Positions 41,690 through 50,538 are shown, numbered from the stretch's first letter. The stretch is DNA of 55,631 nt from Nitrososphaerota archaeon (GCA_005877075.1 VBPX01000040.1:1-55631); one strand, 5' to 3'. Notes: a model not told the origin generated them from the letters alone. Numbers and translations are program-made.

Positions 41690-42628
41690 TTAAATCTTGT
41701 AAATTCTGCTTGTCTTTCTTTCCTTCGATATATATTCATCCTTACCGAAGGGGTGCCCGCCAAAGCCATGCCTCATTAGAGCAATGGCTTTGTAGGTGTC
41801 GCTCTCCTTGGTGCGCGATTTGAAGAGCTCCATGACAGATTGAGATATTACGGGAATGGGAATTTCCTTATTAATGGCTTCCTGGATTAACCAGTCGACC
41901 TCCCCAGTATCTTCAATATAGCTCTCCATCTTTTGAAAATTTGGTCCTTCTCTCAGACCTTGTTCCATCAACTCGACCAGCCAACTTCTGATTACCGATC
42001 CATTCGACCAATTTTTGAAAATTTGAGCTAGGTCAAGTTCAAAATTACTTTGACGTAGTAAAGCAAGGCCTTCACCGATTGCTTGCAACATGCCAAATTC
42101 TATACCGTTATGAACTAGTTTTACAAAATGGCCGCTCCCTGGACCGCCTGTATGTATATATGCATCCTCATTAAGTGCAAGTTTTTTTAAGATAGGTTCA
42201 ACAATTTTTACGCCATTGTCCCTTCCTCCTATCATAAAACATCCTCCATGTCTAGCACCTTGTAGTCCGCCGCTGGTTCCGCAATCTAAAAAGTAAAATC
42301 CTTTTTGCCATAATTCTTTTTCTCTTTTTATAGAGTCCAAATAGAAAGAATTACCACCATCCATTATCACATCCCCATTTTCCAAAAACTGGCAAACTTC
42401 TTGTAGGACTGAATCAACTGTGTAGCCTGCAGGTAAAGATAAGTAAATAATTCTAGGTTTATCTAGAAAGGAAACAAAATCAATGTAATTCTCAACAATC
42501 TTTATTCCCTTTTCTTCTAGCTCGGGTTTTTTGCTTCTAGCCTTCCCTACGACATGTATATTTTTCTCTAAAGCCTGAAGAGCAAGGTTTGCACCCATTT
42601 TGCCGAGACCTATTATTCCTAATTTCAT
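41690..42628 (-). CDS. gnd: 6-phosphogluconate dehydrogenase (decarboxylating, GndA-type)
   Basis: Converts 6-phosphogluconate to ribulose-5-phosphate, CO2 and NAD(P)H. 312 residues, the length of short YqeC-type enzymes. Rossmann motif GIIGLGKMGANLA at the start; IMDGGNSFYLDSIKREKE and CGTSGGLQGARHGGCFMIGG bind substrate; catalytic Lys and surrounding KLVHNGIEFGMLQAIGEGLA are conserved; the C-terminal part has MRHGFGGHPFG. It ends a minus-strand group of four genes (44263 to 41690). With the glucose-dehydrogenase-like SDR at 45952 it could serve an oxidative pentose route, inferred only. Confidence 0.95.
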   Translation of the reverse strand: MKLGIIGLGKMGANLALQALEKNIHVVGKARSKKPELEEKGIKIVENYIDFVSFLDKPRIIYLSLPAGYTVDSVLQEVCQFLENGDVIMDGGNSFYLDSIKREKELWQKGFYFLDCGTSGGLQGARHGGCFMIGGRDNGVKIVEPILKKLALNEDAYIHTGGPGSGHFVKLVHNGIEFGMLQAIGEGLALLRQSNFELDLAQIFKNWSNGSVIRSWLVELMEQGLREGPNFQKMESYIEDTGEVDWLIQEAINKEIPIPVISQSVMELFKSRTKESDTYKAIALMRHGFGGHPFGKDEYISKERKTSRIYKI

Positions 42629-42680
42629 AACCTATCACTTATTGACTGCAAACAACATATTTAGTCATTAGGAAGCCATT

Positions 42681-43079
42681 TCATATGTTTAAGTCAGGAG
42701 TGAACCCGCCAAAGGCCAAAAACTCAACCATTTCATCTCCATCATTAGTAATTGAATGCAATGTCTTCTCAGGTATATGTATAACATCGCCGTCTCTAAA
42801 TTTTGCAGTCTCGCTACCTATTTTGATGCTTCCCTTCCCTGAAATAATATAATAAATTTCTTCATGATCCTCATGAGAATGGGCTTCATAGGATAGACTT
42901 GGCTGAAGTCTGGCCAGCGACACGTATGTTATTGTCTTTAGGCATTGGTATGTTGGCTCGACTTGGGAATCAATATCACCATCTGTTTTTGCGCCTTGCA
43001 TCGAAAGCAATCGCCAATCCAAACCGCTTCTGTGAGCTATTGTCGGATGCACGGCTCGCCAATTTCTTATTACAACCAT
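42681..43079 (-). CDS. Cupin-domain protein
   Basis: A 132-residue cupin. The metal motif is EAHSHEDHEEIYYIISGKGS (H-x-H-x4-E) and the second histidine is in PEKTLHSITNDG. The lead segment RNWRAVHPTIAHRSGLDWRL is unusual. Such single-domain cupins are sugar isomerases, dioxygenases or epimerases; no specific match. It is between the cyclase and gnd genes on the same strand, so may be part of a sugar-acid pathway. Confidence 0.8.
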   Translation of the reverse strand: MVVIRNWRAVHPTIAHRSGLDWRLLSMQGAKTDGDIDSQVEPTYQCLKTITYVSLARLQPSLSYEAHSHEDHEEIYYIISGKGSIKIGSETAKFRDGDVIHIPEKTLHSITNDGDEMVEFLAFGGFTPDLNI

Positions 43080-43115
43080 GCTGGTATAGGAACCTAATTG
43101 CTAAAAGCAATTTCG

Positions 43116-43832
43116 CTAATCTGAAATATCAAATACTATGGTTCTTGCAGGAGAAGCGTCTAGACCCTCAAGTGCTAATGGAAGACAGACAAGAAAAACT
43201 CTCTTATTTACAAACTTTTTTAATTTCGAGTTCAAGTTCTCAATAATTCCTATGCCTGAAGAAAGCAACTTTTTATGAGTTAGAGCTTCTTTAGAGCCGT
43301 ATTGTTCTACGCTGAATGTATCTATCCCAACAGATTTGATTTTCTGGTTTATAATCCAGTCTGCTGCTGCGGGGGTTATGTATGTAAACTTTTTTCCGAC
43401 TTTATTCATATAGTTATCATGCCAATAATTGCTTACTCCAGTGTACAAAAGAAGTATATCATTAGTATTGACTACCGAAGAGTAACTACTCAATTCCTTA
43501 TCAGTAATTCCTTCACCGAGGGCCTTTTTGGAGAAATCCAAGACTATTGCTTCGCCTATAAACTTGCACAAGGACTCCTTTTCAACACCATTGCCATCTT
43601 TAAAGAAATGCTTCTGGGAGTCGACATGGGTACCAGTGTGAGCACCGAGTGTTATGCGACTTAGATTTACCTTGTCTCTTTCCAGATTCAAAACTGACTC
43701 AAATTTAGGACGTGGATCTCCTGAATAAACGGGTATGTCTTCACTGATTATATGGCTAATATCCCAAAATTTTTTTGAAATAGTTATCTTAATGCTTTCA
43801 CTATTTGCTTGCTTTCTATTGGCCAAGGTCAA
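43116..43832 (-). CDS. Cyclase-family hydrolase (kynurenine formamidase-like)
   Basis: A 238-residue metal-dependent hydrolase of the cyclase family (PF04199). The signature GAHTGTHVDSQKHFFKDGNG holds the H-x-G-T-H-x-D metal ligands; the opening FWDISHIISEDIPVYSGDPR is the family's usual start and VGIDTFSVEQYGSKEALTHK the second block. It may cleave arylformamides or lactone-like sugar acids. Its start overlaps the stop of the upstream flavin-oxidase gene by 4 bases (ATGA-type), so they are coupled. Confidence 0.88.
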   Translation of the reverse strand: MTLANRKQANSESIKITISKKFWDISHIISEDIPVYSGDPRPKFESVLNLERDKVNLSRITLGAHTGTHVDSQKHFFKDGNGVEKESLCKFIGEAIVLDFSKKALGEGITDKELSSYSSVVNTNDILLLYTGVSNYWHDNYMNKVGKKFTYITPAAADWIINQKIKSVGIDTFSVEQYGSKEALTHKKLLSSGIGIIENLNSKLKKFVNKRVFLVCLPLALEGLDASPARTIVFDISD

Positions 43833-44263
43833 TCAAGCCCCCAGCTTATCTTCTTGTAGGCATTCACTTCGACAAAGGGCGCCTCGCCTTCTTTCCAGGG
43901 ATCTTGCCTCACCCACTCAAACTTTCTATCAAAAATATCATATAATCTCTCGAATATCGTACCACGCTCAATGAACTTTATTCTTCCGTGAATTATAACT
44001 GCTCTATTGTTCACAGAAGAATAGACGTCAACTACTAGGGCGATCTTAGGATTTTTTTTAAGATTCTTGTACTTCCTTGTCTCATAATCAGTCGCGAAGT
44101 AGAATAAGCCTTTTTCAAAAAAGTAGGAAACAGGCGCTACATGTGGAGTATTCTCAGGGGAAATAGTTGCTATCCTACAAGCCTCATTGCTTGAAAGAAA
44201 CTTTATTTCATTGGGAGAGAATTTTATCTTTTCTTCATTTCGTAGTTGATCATTATCTTTCAT
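43829..44263 (-). CDS. Pyridoxamine 5'-phosphate oxidase-family FMN-binding protein
   Basis: A 144-residue split-barrel protein: IKFLSSNEACRIATISPENT, PHVAPVSYFFEKGLFYFATD, RKYKNLKKNPKIALVVDVYS, and NNRAVIIHGRIKFIERG. The fold binds FMN or F420. It heads the four-gene minus-strand group (flavin protein, cyclase, cupin, gnd). Small proteins of this class are often nitroreductase-like or biliverdin-reductase-like; no function assigned. Confidence 0.85.
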   Translation of the reverse strand: MKDNDQLRNEEKIKFSPNEIKFLSSNEACRIATISPENTPHVAPVSYFFEKGLFYFATDYETRKYKNLKKNPKIALVVDVYSSVNNRAVIIHGRIKFIERGTIFERLYDIFDRKFEWVRQDPWKEGEAPFVEVNAYKKISWGLD

Positions 44264-44352
44264 TTTGATTCAGAAGAACAATTTCATCTGGCAGTTAAAA
44301 TTCATTTAGGGAATTTGAGTGACAGCCTTATCTTGAGAATTTAAAATTGGCA

Positions 44353-44499
44353 TCAAGGAACGTCCCCTTTCTGGTGGTGTTCAACGGTTATGTGTCTTTG
44401 CATGTCGCCGAAGTTATCGAATTTCATCCCACAGGACCTACAAGTAAAATGTTTAGATATATCGCCCTCATCTTCCGGAGAACCTCTAGTCGATTCCAT
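44353..44499 (-). CDS. 48-residue C2H2 zinc-finger protein
   Basis: From ATG 44499 the product is MESTRGSPEDEGDISKHFTC, then RSCGMKFDNFGDMQRHITVE and HHQKGDVP. Cys20, Cys23, His36 and His41 give C-x2-C-x12-H-x4-H, with the aromatic F27 and hydrophobic M33 at the usual C2H2 core positions. One finger with an acidic N-terminus. It is divergent from the glycoside hydrolase gene at 44579. Single C2H2 mini-proteins occur in archaea and may bind DNA or protein; target unknown. Too short for default ORF cut-offs. Confidence 0.8.
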   Translation of the reverse strand: MESTRGSPEDEGDISKHFTCRSCGMKFDNFGDMQRHITVEHHQKGDVP

Positions 44500-44578
44500 G
44501 TTTCATATTATTTTTGGACAAATAAGAGTCTAGCTCAGAATAACAAAGTCTTATAAAATTTAAGGAGCGTAGTAAATT

Positions 44579-45955
44579 GTGAGCGATGATAAATATTCTA
44601 CTGCAAAGTGGCAACCGTTTAAGGAACTTGCAGAAACATTTCTAGAAAAGACACAGGGCCAAGTCCTTCAAGGAGTAAACCCCGGAGGAATTTATCAGGC
44701 CTTTTGGTGCAGAGATGCTTCCTATATTTTGATGGATTGGTTTTTGTCGGGAAATATTCATGGAACTATGCAGCAAATCCATCAAATATGGTCACATCAG
44801 ATAACGTCTCCTTCAAATGAAAAGATTGTGTACGGAAGAGGCTCAGTAGATATGAAATTTTTATCAGAGATTTATGATGATAACAAGGGAAAATTTAAAG
44901 GCGCCTTGCCAACTACAATTTACCAGGCAGGCTTCTCCGAAGTATATGGACAAAGTCCAGATATTGATTCAACTGCCTTGATGATCTCAGCCACCGCTTG
45001 GATACTAGCTAAATGTGTTAAAAAGCAGGACTCCATAAGTGAATCCCCCAGAAAGGCTTCTGATACTTCAGATTATTATTCAGGACTTTTACTAAAGGTG
45101 GGAATAACAGACCCATTCAAGGTTACGGATTTTGTAGTACCTAAAATGTTTAGCGCAGTCGACTATTTGGGTAGTAGAGATATAGATGATGATGGACTAC
45201 TGGAACAAAGTCATAATGAAGATTGGATGGATACAATTCTGAGAGCAGGAAAAATAGTATATAGCCAGGCTTGTTGGATTTTAGCGCTATCTAATTTTGC
45301 ATTACTACTTGATAGTATCGGCAAAGTTAGAGAATCGGAAAAAATGTCCGAACTCGCAAAACGTACAATCAATGCAGTCGACAACATTTTGTGGTCCGAA
45401 GAAGATAATAGTTACGTTGACATCCAGGTGAAACATCATATTGGTGGACCATATAGGACGCTGATGCAGGACGTCTCACTTTATTTGATAGCTGCTAAGG
45501 GACACCTTTTTAGGACTGATACTGAACAAGAGAACAGAATTAACAGTAACAAAGTGGACTATGAATCTTCACAACGGATTCATCACAGGTCCTTAAATAC
45601 GTTGGATACCATGAAAAAGAGATTATGGAAAGAAGTCTGGCCTCTAGTGACGGAGGTTGAGCTAAAATCAACAGGGCCATGGGTACTTAAACCATATCAA
45701 TACCATAATAGAACAATTTGGCCATGGTGTACTGCTTTAGAAATATTAGCAAGGAGTAAATTTAATCAGATTGACGAATGCACGGCGTTGCTTACTGAGC
45801 TGTCTTCAGGCCAGCCATACATGTTTAGTTTCTATGAATGGATAAATCCATTGAACATGCATCCAGAAGGAGCTTTTCCGTTCCGGACAGGTATATCAGC
45901 CGTAAGACTAGCAATTAGCGACATTCTCCAACAAGGAAACGTAGTGCAGAGCTAA
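44579..45955 (+). CDS. Glycoside hydrolase, (alpha/alpha)6 barrel (glycogen-debranching/GH63-like)
   Basis: A 458-residue helical-barrel protein. GGIYQAFWCRDASYILMDWF is the conserved N-terminal block of this class, DIDSTALMISATAWILAKCV and DIDDDGLLEQSHNEDWMDTI carry acidic candidates for catalysis, and NRTIWPWCTALEILARSKFN lies toward the end. This arrangement matches amylo-alpha-1,6-glucosidase C-terminal or GH63/GH15-like catalytic domains. No signal peptide, so cytoplasmic; substrate may be storage glucan or glycoside. GTG start at 44579. It overlaps the convergent SDR by 4 bases at the 3' end. Confidence 0.8.
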   Translation: MSDDKYSTAKWQPFKELAETFLEKTQGQVLQGVNPGGIYQAFWCRDASYILMDWFLSGNIHGTMQQIHQIWSHQITSPSNEKIVYGRGSVDMKFLSEIYDDNKGKFKGALPTTIYQAGFSEVYGQSPDIDSTALMISATAWILAKCVKKQDSISESPRKASDTSDYYSGLLLKVGITDPFKVTDFVVPKMFSAVDYLGSRDIDDDGLLEQSHNEDWMDTILRAGKIVYSQACWILALSNFALLLDSIGKVRESEKMSELAKRTINAVDNILWSEEDNSYVDIQVKHHIGGPYRTLMQDVSLYLIAAKGHLFRTDTEQENRINSNKVDYESSQRIHHRSLNTLDTMKKRLWKEVWPLVTEVELKSTGPWVLKPYQYHNRTIWPWCTALEILARSKFNQIDECTALLTELSSGQPYMFSFYEWINPLNMHPEGAFPFRTGISAVRLAISDILQQGNVVQS

Positions 45956-46770
45956 GAATTTGCCTTTTTCTTGTGCTTCTCTAAGTCGTGAGATGACGGC
46001 AGTAAAAAACTTGGGTAAAGTGTCATACCGCCATCTACAAAAAAAGTGGTTCCGGTAACATAACTCGCTTTGTCCGAAGCCAAGAATTCAACTATATTTG
46101 CAACCTCATCAGCGTTTCCAACCCTACCCATAGGAATTTTATCGATTACTGCCTCCATTAGTTTTGTGTTCTCTTTAAGTTCACGATTCATCTCCGTCTG
46201 TATCGCACCAGGAGCAACCAGGTTAGCGCGAATATTGTTCCTGGCTAATTCTAGAGCCATGGTTTTTGTCATCATTTCGATTCCAGCTTTCGATGTCGCA
46301 TATGGTATATAGTGTGGCTTGGGTATTATCTGATGGACGGATGAAATATTGATTATATTTCCTCCCTTTGGATTTGCTTGTTTTAGCATTTGCTTTACAG
46401 CTTCTCTGCTACAAATGAATGGGCCTGTAAGATCAACTGCTATTACCTTAGACCACTCAAGCAAACTTGTTTCTGTAAAGGGTATATCTTCTTGAATACC
46501 TGCGTTATTTACCAGAACATCAATTCTATTGAAGTGATCTACCGACTGGCGAATCAAACTTATACAATCTTTTTCATTTGAAACATCCGCTTGAATTGCA
46601 ATTGAATTACAACCCATACTTCTAATCTCATCTGATACAGCTTCTGCCTCAGTTTGGTATCTTGCATTAGTTACGATGCCCGAATAGTCCTTGGATTTTG
46701 CCAAAGCAATGGCAATTGCCCTTCCTATGCCTTTGCTTGAACCTGTTATCACAGCTATCTTACCTTTCAT
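45952..46770 (-). CDS. Short-chain dehydrogenase, glucose 1-dehydrogenase-like
   Basis: A 272-residue classical SDR. Cofactor motif TGSSKGIGRAIAIALA, NNAG in VLVNNAGIQEDIPF, catalytic Ser in INISSVHQIIPK and Y-x3-K in YIPYATSKAG, then NLVAPGAIQTEMNRELKENT. The C-terminal FFVDGGMTLYPSF is typical of glucose 1-dehydrogenase (NAD(P)+) and 3-oxoacyl-ACP reductase relatives. In the context of the glycoside hydrolase and 6-phosphogluconate dehydrogenase, glucose oxidation is plausible but unproven. Confidence 0.87.
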   Translation of the reverse strand: MKGKIAVITGSSKGIGRAIAIALAKSKDYSGIVTNARYQTEAEAVSDEIRSMGCNSIAIQADVSNEKDCISLIRQSVDHFNRIDVLVNNAGIQEDIPFTETSLLEWSKVIAVDLTGPFICSREAVKQMLKQANPKGGNIINISSVHQIIPKPHYIPYATSKAGIEMMTKTMALELARNNIRANLVAPGAIQTEMNRELKENTKLMEAVIDKIPMGRVGNADEVANIVEFLASDKASYVTGTTFFVDGGMTLYPSFLLPSSHDLEKHKKKANS

Positions 46771-46870
46771 ACTGAATACAGAAATAGGGATACTAAGACT
46801 AAATATTTGTCCTTGGAAGGACTTCTCTTATGGAGAAGGTAAAAGCTCTATCACCTATTAACTCCTTCCT

Positions 46871-47512
46871 TCATTTAGAATATGGAGCGGGGTCTTTTGA
46901 TCTCAAAAGACTGAAAGCGTTCAATCGTTGTTTACAAGCATAGCACCGGCCGCAATGGAATTTTCCTTGCCTATGACAGCTCCATGTCAGCTCAATTGGT
47001 ACCTTTAATGTCTTTGCCAACCGAATTACATCAGGTCGCGACTTGTCCTTTAAAGGCAAAAAAATTTTGCAATCAATGGAACTCACCAGGCCTTGTAGCA
47101 TTAGTTCATTCATTTTTCTGAAGTAAGACTCGGTTGCATCATTGAATATTTTGCCGTCTGTGGAGTTATGTCCACCTACCAAATTACTTATCTTGTTTAC
47201 CTGAGCAAAGTAACCGGCTATTGAGTAGAAAATTAAGTTTCTTAAGGGAATATACGATTGTGAAGGCTGGCTGTTGAACTTCCTTTTGAAATGAGAGTAA
47301 TCTGATTTTTCTTTAATAAATGGTATTTTCACTTCAGTCAGATTGACCTGAGCTAATTTTGTGATGGCCCGAGCCGCAATCTTTTCGCGATTTATTCTCT
47401 CATAATAGTTGAAAGTTATGGCTTGTACTTGGTCAAACTTATTTTTTGCCCAGTAAAGGCTAGTTGCTGAATCCAATCCGCCAGACATTAACACAAGTGC
47501 TTTTTCAACCAC
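46871..47512 (-). CDS. queC: 7-cyano-7-deazaguanine synthase (QueC)
   Basis: ATP-dependent conversion of 7-carboxy-7-deazaguanine to preQ0, the base used for archaeosine in tRNA. The PP-loop SGGLDSATSLYWAKNK opens the protein, GHNSTDGKIFNDATESYFRK is the middle block, and four Cys in SCHRQGKFHCGRCYACKQR near the end form the zinc site. 213 residues is typical. It is divergent from the GNAT-type gene. A PUA protein related to archaeosine enzymes is encoded at 22345; TGT itself is outside the window. Confidence 0.94.
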   Translation of the reverse strand: MVEKALVLMSGGLDSATSLYWAKNKFDQVQAITFNYYERINREKIAARAITKLAQVNLTEVKIPFIKEKSDYSHFKRKFNSQPSQSYIPLRNLIFYSIAGYFAQVNKISNLVGGHNSTDGKIFNDATESYFRKMNELMLQGLVSSIDCKIFLPLKDKSRPDVIRLAKTLKVPIELTWSCHRQGKFHCGRCYACKQRLNAFSLLRSKDPAPYSK

Positions 47513-47603
47513 GATTTGTCACCAGACTCCTGTATGAATTTCCGTAGCGCTTGTGCAAACCTCCAATGTCAAAGTATGAGAATAGGAAGCCGACTTGGAG
47601 AAT

Positions 47604-48327
47604 ATGCAGCCTGAGAGCAGTTCTGAAGATAAAGTGGGACTTGAAGAGAAACGGTTATCAATCCTAGATCCTTGTTATCAATACGAAAGTCTCTGTCAGA
47701 AATATAAGTCAAGCTGATATAGGGAAAATTGTACAACTTCAGCGTAAAATTTACCCGGAAGTTGCCTCTGGAACGCTTTACGCCCCTTTTTTCATAGAAA
47801 AGCATTTACGTGTACTTCCAGAAGGCCAATTTTGTGTCGAAATTGACGGATTAATCGTTGGGTCAGCAACTAATTTGATTGTGTTACTGCAACCGGAATA
47901 CCGAGATCATTCTTGGTACGATATTGTTGGTCATGGTAACTCAACCAGTCATAATCCGAAAGGCGACACTCTTTATGCCGATGACATTTTAACCCATCCA
48001 TCATATCGACGTCAGGGTATCGGCACGGCATTAATGAACGCTAGAAAAGAATTATGCCTGAAAATGGGCTTGAGAAGAATAATTGGGGGAGGAAGGCTGT
48101 ACAATTATTGTCTTTATGCAAACCTTATGTCCCCTGATGATTACGCGAAGCTTGTTGTAAAAAAAATGTTAGTTGATCCGGTCCTGTCCTTTGATCTTAG
48201 GAATGAATTCAAATTTATTAGGATACTTTCGAACTACATTGCTGACAGCCGTTCGTTAAACTTTGCTAGTTTTATTGAATGGACAATGACCAAACCTGGA
48301 CAGATAAAAAAAGTTCTAGCGAGATAA
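47604..48327 (+). pseudogene. GNAT-family N-acetyltransferase with a disrupted 5' end
   Basis: The acetyl-CoA motif YADDILTHPSYRRQGIGTAL is clear, and the body continues to the C-terminal FIEWTMTKPGQIKKVLAR. The same frame is open upstream to 47668 and encodes a plausible N-terminus (TKVSVRNISQADIGKIVQLQ, RKIYPEVASGTLYAPFFIEK), but no ATG, GTG or TTG lies in frame before 47875, which would remove about half the domain. Another frame starts at ATG 47604 with MQPESSSEDKVGLEEKRLSI. A single-base shift near 47665-47715 would join them. Either a real frameshift, a read error or a rare start. Confidence 0.65.
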
Positions 48328-48339
48328 CTAGTTGTTTGT

Positions 48340-49449
48340 CTAGTACCCTGTAAATTCTTCGACTTTTATTCTGTCAGCTGGAATTTGAAGATTCAACTCT
48401 AGTATATTCCGCATAGCATTTAGCATTGCTGGCGGACCGCATATATAGAATATAGATTTCTCTATATCTTCAGCATCAAGATACCTTTTTAACATGTTCA
48501 TATCTATCCTTCCTTTTTCTCCCTTCCACTGATTGCCCTCATTTTTATTTTGTTCTTCGGATATTGTATAAATGATTCTAAGATTCTTATTTGTATTTGT
48601 GCAAATGTCAAAATCCTTTTTGAACAATATATTTTGCCGATTTTTGTTCGAATCAAACATAATAATCCTCATAGGCAAATTCTTATCTGTAGCATACTTT
48701 ATCATGCTCCTGAAGGGAGTAACGCCTATGCCTCCAGAAAGAAGTATTGCGGGCCTCGAATAGTCTTCGTGTAGAGTAAAGTTTCCTTGGGGTCCGCGTA
48801 CTTTAACTGTTGTCCCTTTTTGTAATGAATCCAGCCTCTTTTTATAAGGACTATCTCTAATCCTCGTACTGATGAGGATAAACTCTTCCGTAGGAGACGA
48901 AGCGATGGTAAAGTGTCGAATTGGACCCTTTGGGTCATTATAGACGTTTCCAATATCGAAGAACGCAAATTGTCCAGCAATATACTCCAAGGTCCTTCTA
49001 TCTTCGTCCTCTACCTGCTTGCTTAGCTTCAAGGTTAACATGTCTGTCCCCTCAAATACCTGTCTTTCTAGGAGTACCAATTTATATTCTGAGGATGGAA
49101 CTTCTTTACTTTCTTCTTTAACTTCTGTGTCTGAGACAATGTTAACCATTATATCATCTCCTTCTACTTTGACTTGATAGGTCGCCTGTGATTCCACAGC
49201 CGGCGGAGCATTTACCTCTCCAGTCCTCATATCAAATTTAGATTGATGCCAGGGACACTCTACCTCATATCCTTCGAGTTTGCCGTCAGCAAGTGGTCCA
49301 CCTTCGTGGCTGCAAATGTTATTTATAGCAAAGTATTTTCCATCAATGTTAGCTACACAAATATTTTGACCATTAACTTGAACTTCCTTCATATCAGAAA
49401 CGGGAATATCGGTTGTATTTGCAACTTTTACAAAGCCGTTGTTTTTCAA
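48340..49449 (-). CDS. Rieske [2Fe-2S] ferredoxin fused to ferredoxin-NAD(P) reductase
   Basis: A 369-residue two-domain redox protein. Residues 1-105 form a Rieske ferredoxin: Cys46 and His48 in CSHEGGPLADG and Cys65 and His68 in CPWHQSKFDMRTGEV bind the cluster. A short linker (DTEVKEESKEVPSS) leads to an FAD/NAD(P) domain: RHFTIASSPTEEFILIST, SGGIGVTPFRSMIKYAT, ICGPPAMLNAMRNIL and the terminal EEFTGY. No membrane segment. It could shuttle electrons between NAD(P)H and a Rieske oxygenase, but no oxygenase is nearby. The order (Rieske first) is less common than separate genes. Confidence 0.92.
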   Translation of the reverse strand: MKNNGFVKVANTTDIPVSDMKEVQVNGQNICVANIDGKYFAINNICSHEGGPLADGKLEGYEVECPWHQSKFDMRTGEVNAPPAVESQATYQVKVEGDDIMVNIVSDTEVKEESKEVPSSEYKLVLLERQVFEGTDMLTLKLSKQVEDEDRRTLEYIAGQFAFFDIGNVYNDPKGPIRHFTIASSPTEEFILISTRIRDSPYKKRLDSLQKGTTVKVRGPQGNFTLHEDYSRPAILLSGGIGVTPFRSMIKYATDKNLPMRIIMFDSNKNRQNILFKKDFDICTNTNKNLRIIYTISEEQNKNEGNQWKGEKGRIDMNMLKRYLDAEDIEKSIFYICGPPAMLNAMRNILELNLQIPADRIKVEEFTGY

Positions 49450-49667
49450 AGTGAACTATCCTATCAGAACTTTGAACGACAAATAATAAATTAGTTACAC
49501 CGAAACGTTTTGCCAGGTTAATTTTCCATCTTGTTGCTGGGATCTAGATGTCCACATGAAATTGCTTTGTTAAAGATTAAGCATATTAGATTAAATGTTA
49601 TTGTCTTGATATTACAAATATACACATTAGACCCACTCATGAAAGTCTTTAAATATTAACATACCAC

Positions 49668-49811
49668 TTGGTCGATTTAATAATTAATCATGAAGGTAAA
49701 ATATGTGATAACTGTGGAGATTTGGTCGATCGGTTGGTTCCTCTAAATGACTCAACCAGAACTGGCAGATGGTGGTGTTTGAAATGCATATACAAAGAAT
49801 GTAAACGCTAA
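49668..49811 (+). CDS. Small zinc-ribbon protein
   Basis: Read from TTG 49668, the 47-residue product contains KICDNCGDLVDRLVPLNDST followed by RWWCLKCIYKECKR: C-x2-C and C-x2-C pairs plus one Cys make a zinc ribbon. A TATA-like tttaaata lies at 49648-49655, only about 16 bp before that TTG, so the exact start is doubtful. Basic, with Trp-Trp, suggesting nucleic acid contact. Function unknown. Confidence 0.5.
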   Translation: MVDLIINHEGKICDNCGDLVDRLVPLNDSTRTGRWWCLKCIYKECKR

Positions 49812-49917
49812 ATTTGATGCCGGAACCGAGAATGAATAACCACGAATAAAGCGATTTCGAAAGTATAAAAATTATGCATTAAAGAGATTGTAATTTATCG
49901 ATTAAACTAAGAAAGAG

Positions 49918-50136
49918 TTAAACTTCGTAGATAACTAGAGCTGAATAATTGACGTCTGAATTTTGTCTAGTCCCCTCCACAGGTTTGGCTGCAGAGGAAA
50001 ATTTTATGTCAATAAGTTTGAAGGTGCTGCCGTGCTGCTTTGTCATCTCTTCAATAAATTTATCAATATTTTCAGTCACTGAACTTAAAATTTCTGATTC
50101 AAAACCTATTGTCCCTATCATATGGAACTTAAACAT
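49918..50136 (-). CDS. Small protein resembling the Cse60 family
   Basis: A 72-residue beta-alpha-beta protein (MFKFHMIGTIGFESEILSSV, then helix ENIDKFIEEMTKQHG, then FKLIDIKFSSAAKP and DVNYSALVIYEV). The end pattern, I-D-I-K-F...Y-S-A-L-V-I-Y, is like Cse60-type small proteins of bacteria, whose role is unclear. The match is by pattern and needs a profile search. Transcribed divergently from the gene at 50157. Confidence 0.65.
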   Translation of the reverse strand: MFKFHMIGTIGFESEILSSVTENIDKFIEEMTKQHGSTFKLIDIKFSSAAKPVEGTRQNSDVNYSALVIYEV

Positions 50137-50156
50137 TTAAAGGATAAATACTTTAT

Positions 50157-50471
50157 TTGTCGGCTCCCTCTCCTTTCAGAGATTTATGCTTTAAATTGAT
50201 TAGTTCACGATATGCAACTGTGGGTCGAACAGTTCCTTCGTTTAGAATTGCAGGAGAAATGGAAAGAAGAAAGTGGAAACCATTTAGAGCTCTATTGGAT
50301 AAGAAGGATAGAAAAATATTTGATGAAATGTTTTCCTATTCGCGATTGTATAATTCTGCAGGTGTGATGGCTTGCAGACCTGTCGTAGTGCATCCAATCC
50401 TTAAGTCGATTATATTTGAACATTACAAGCAATTGAGAAAAATTAACACATCAAGACGATATGAATATTGA
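50157..50471 (+). CDS. Conserved hypothetical basic protein
   Basis: A 104-residue protein from TTG 50157, with a TATA-like aaggataaata about 13 bp ahead. It is strongly basic (RIAGEMERRKWKPFRALLDK, KDRKIFDEMFSYSRLYNSAG, VVVHPILKSIIFEHYKQLRK), helical, with no zinc or membrane motif. A nucleic acid-binding function is possible. No family recognised. Confidence 0.6.
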   Translation: MSAPSPFRDLCFKLISSRYATVGRTVPSFRIAGEMERRKWKPFRALLDKKDRKIFDEMFSYSRLYNSAGVMACRPVVVHPILKSIIFEHYKQLRKINTSRRYEY

Positions 50472-50538
50472 TAAGTTAGTCCGAAGGAAGAACTAAGGGG
50501 ACAAGTCAAATGGAAGTATCAAAATAGAAGGACCTATA

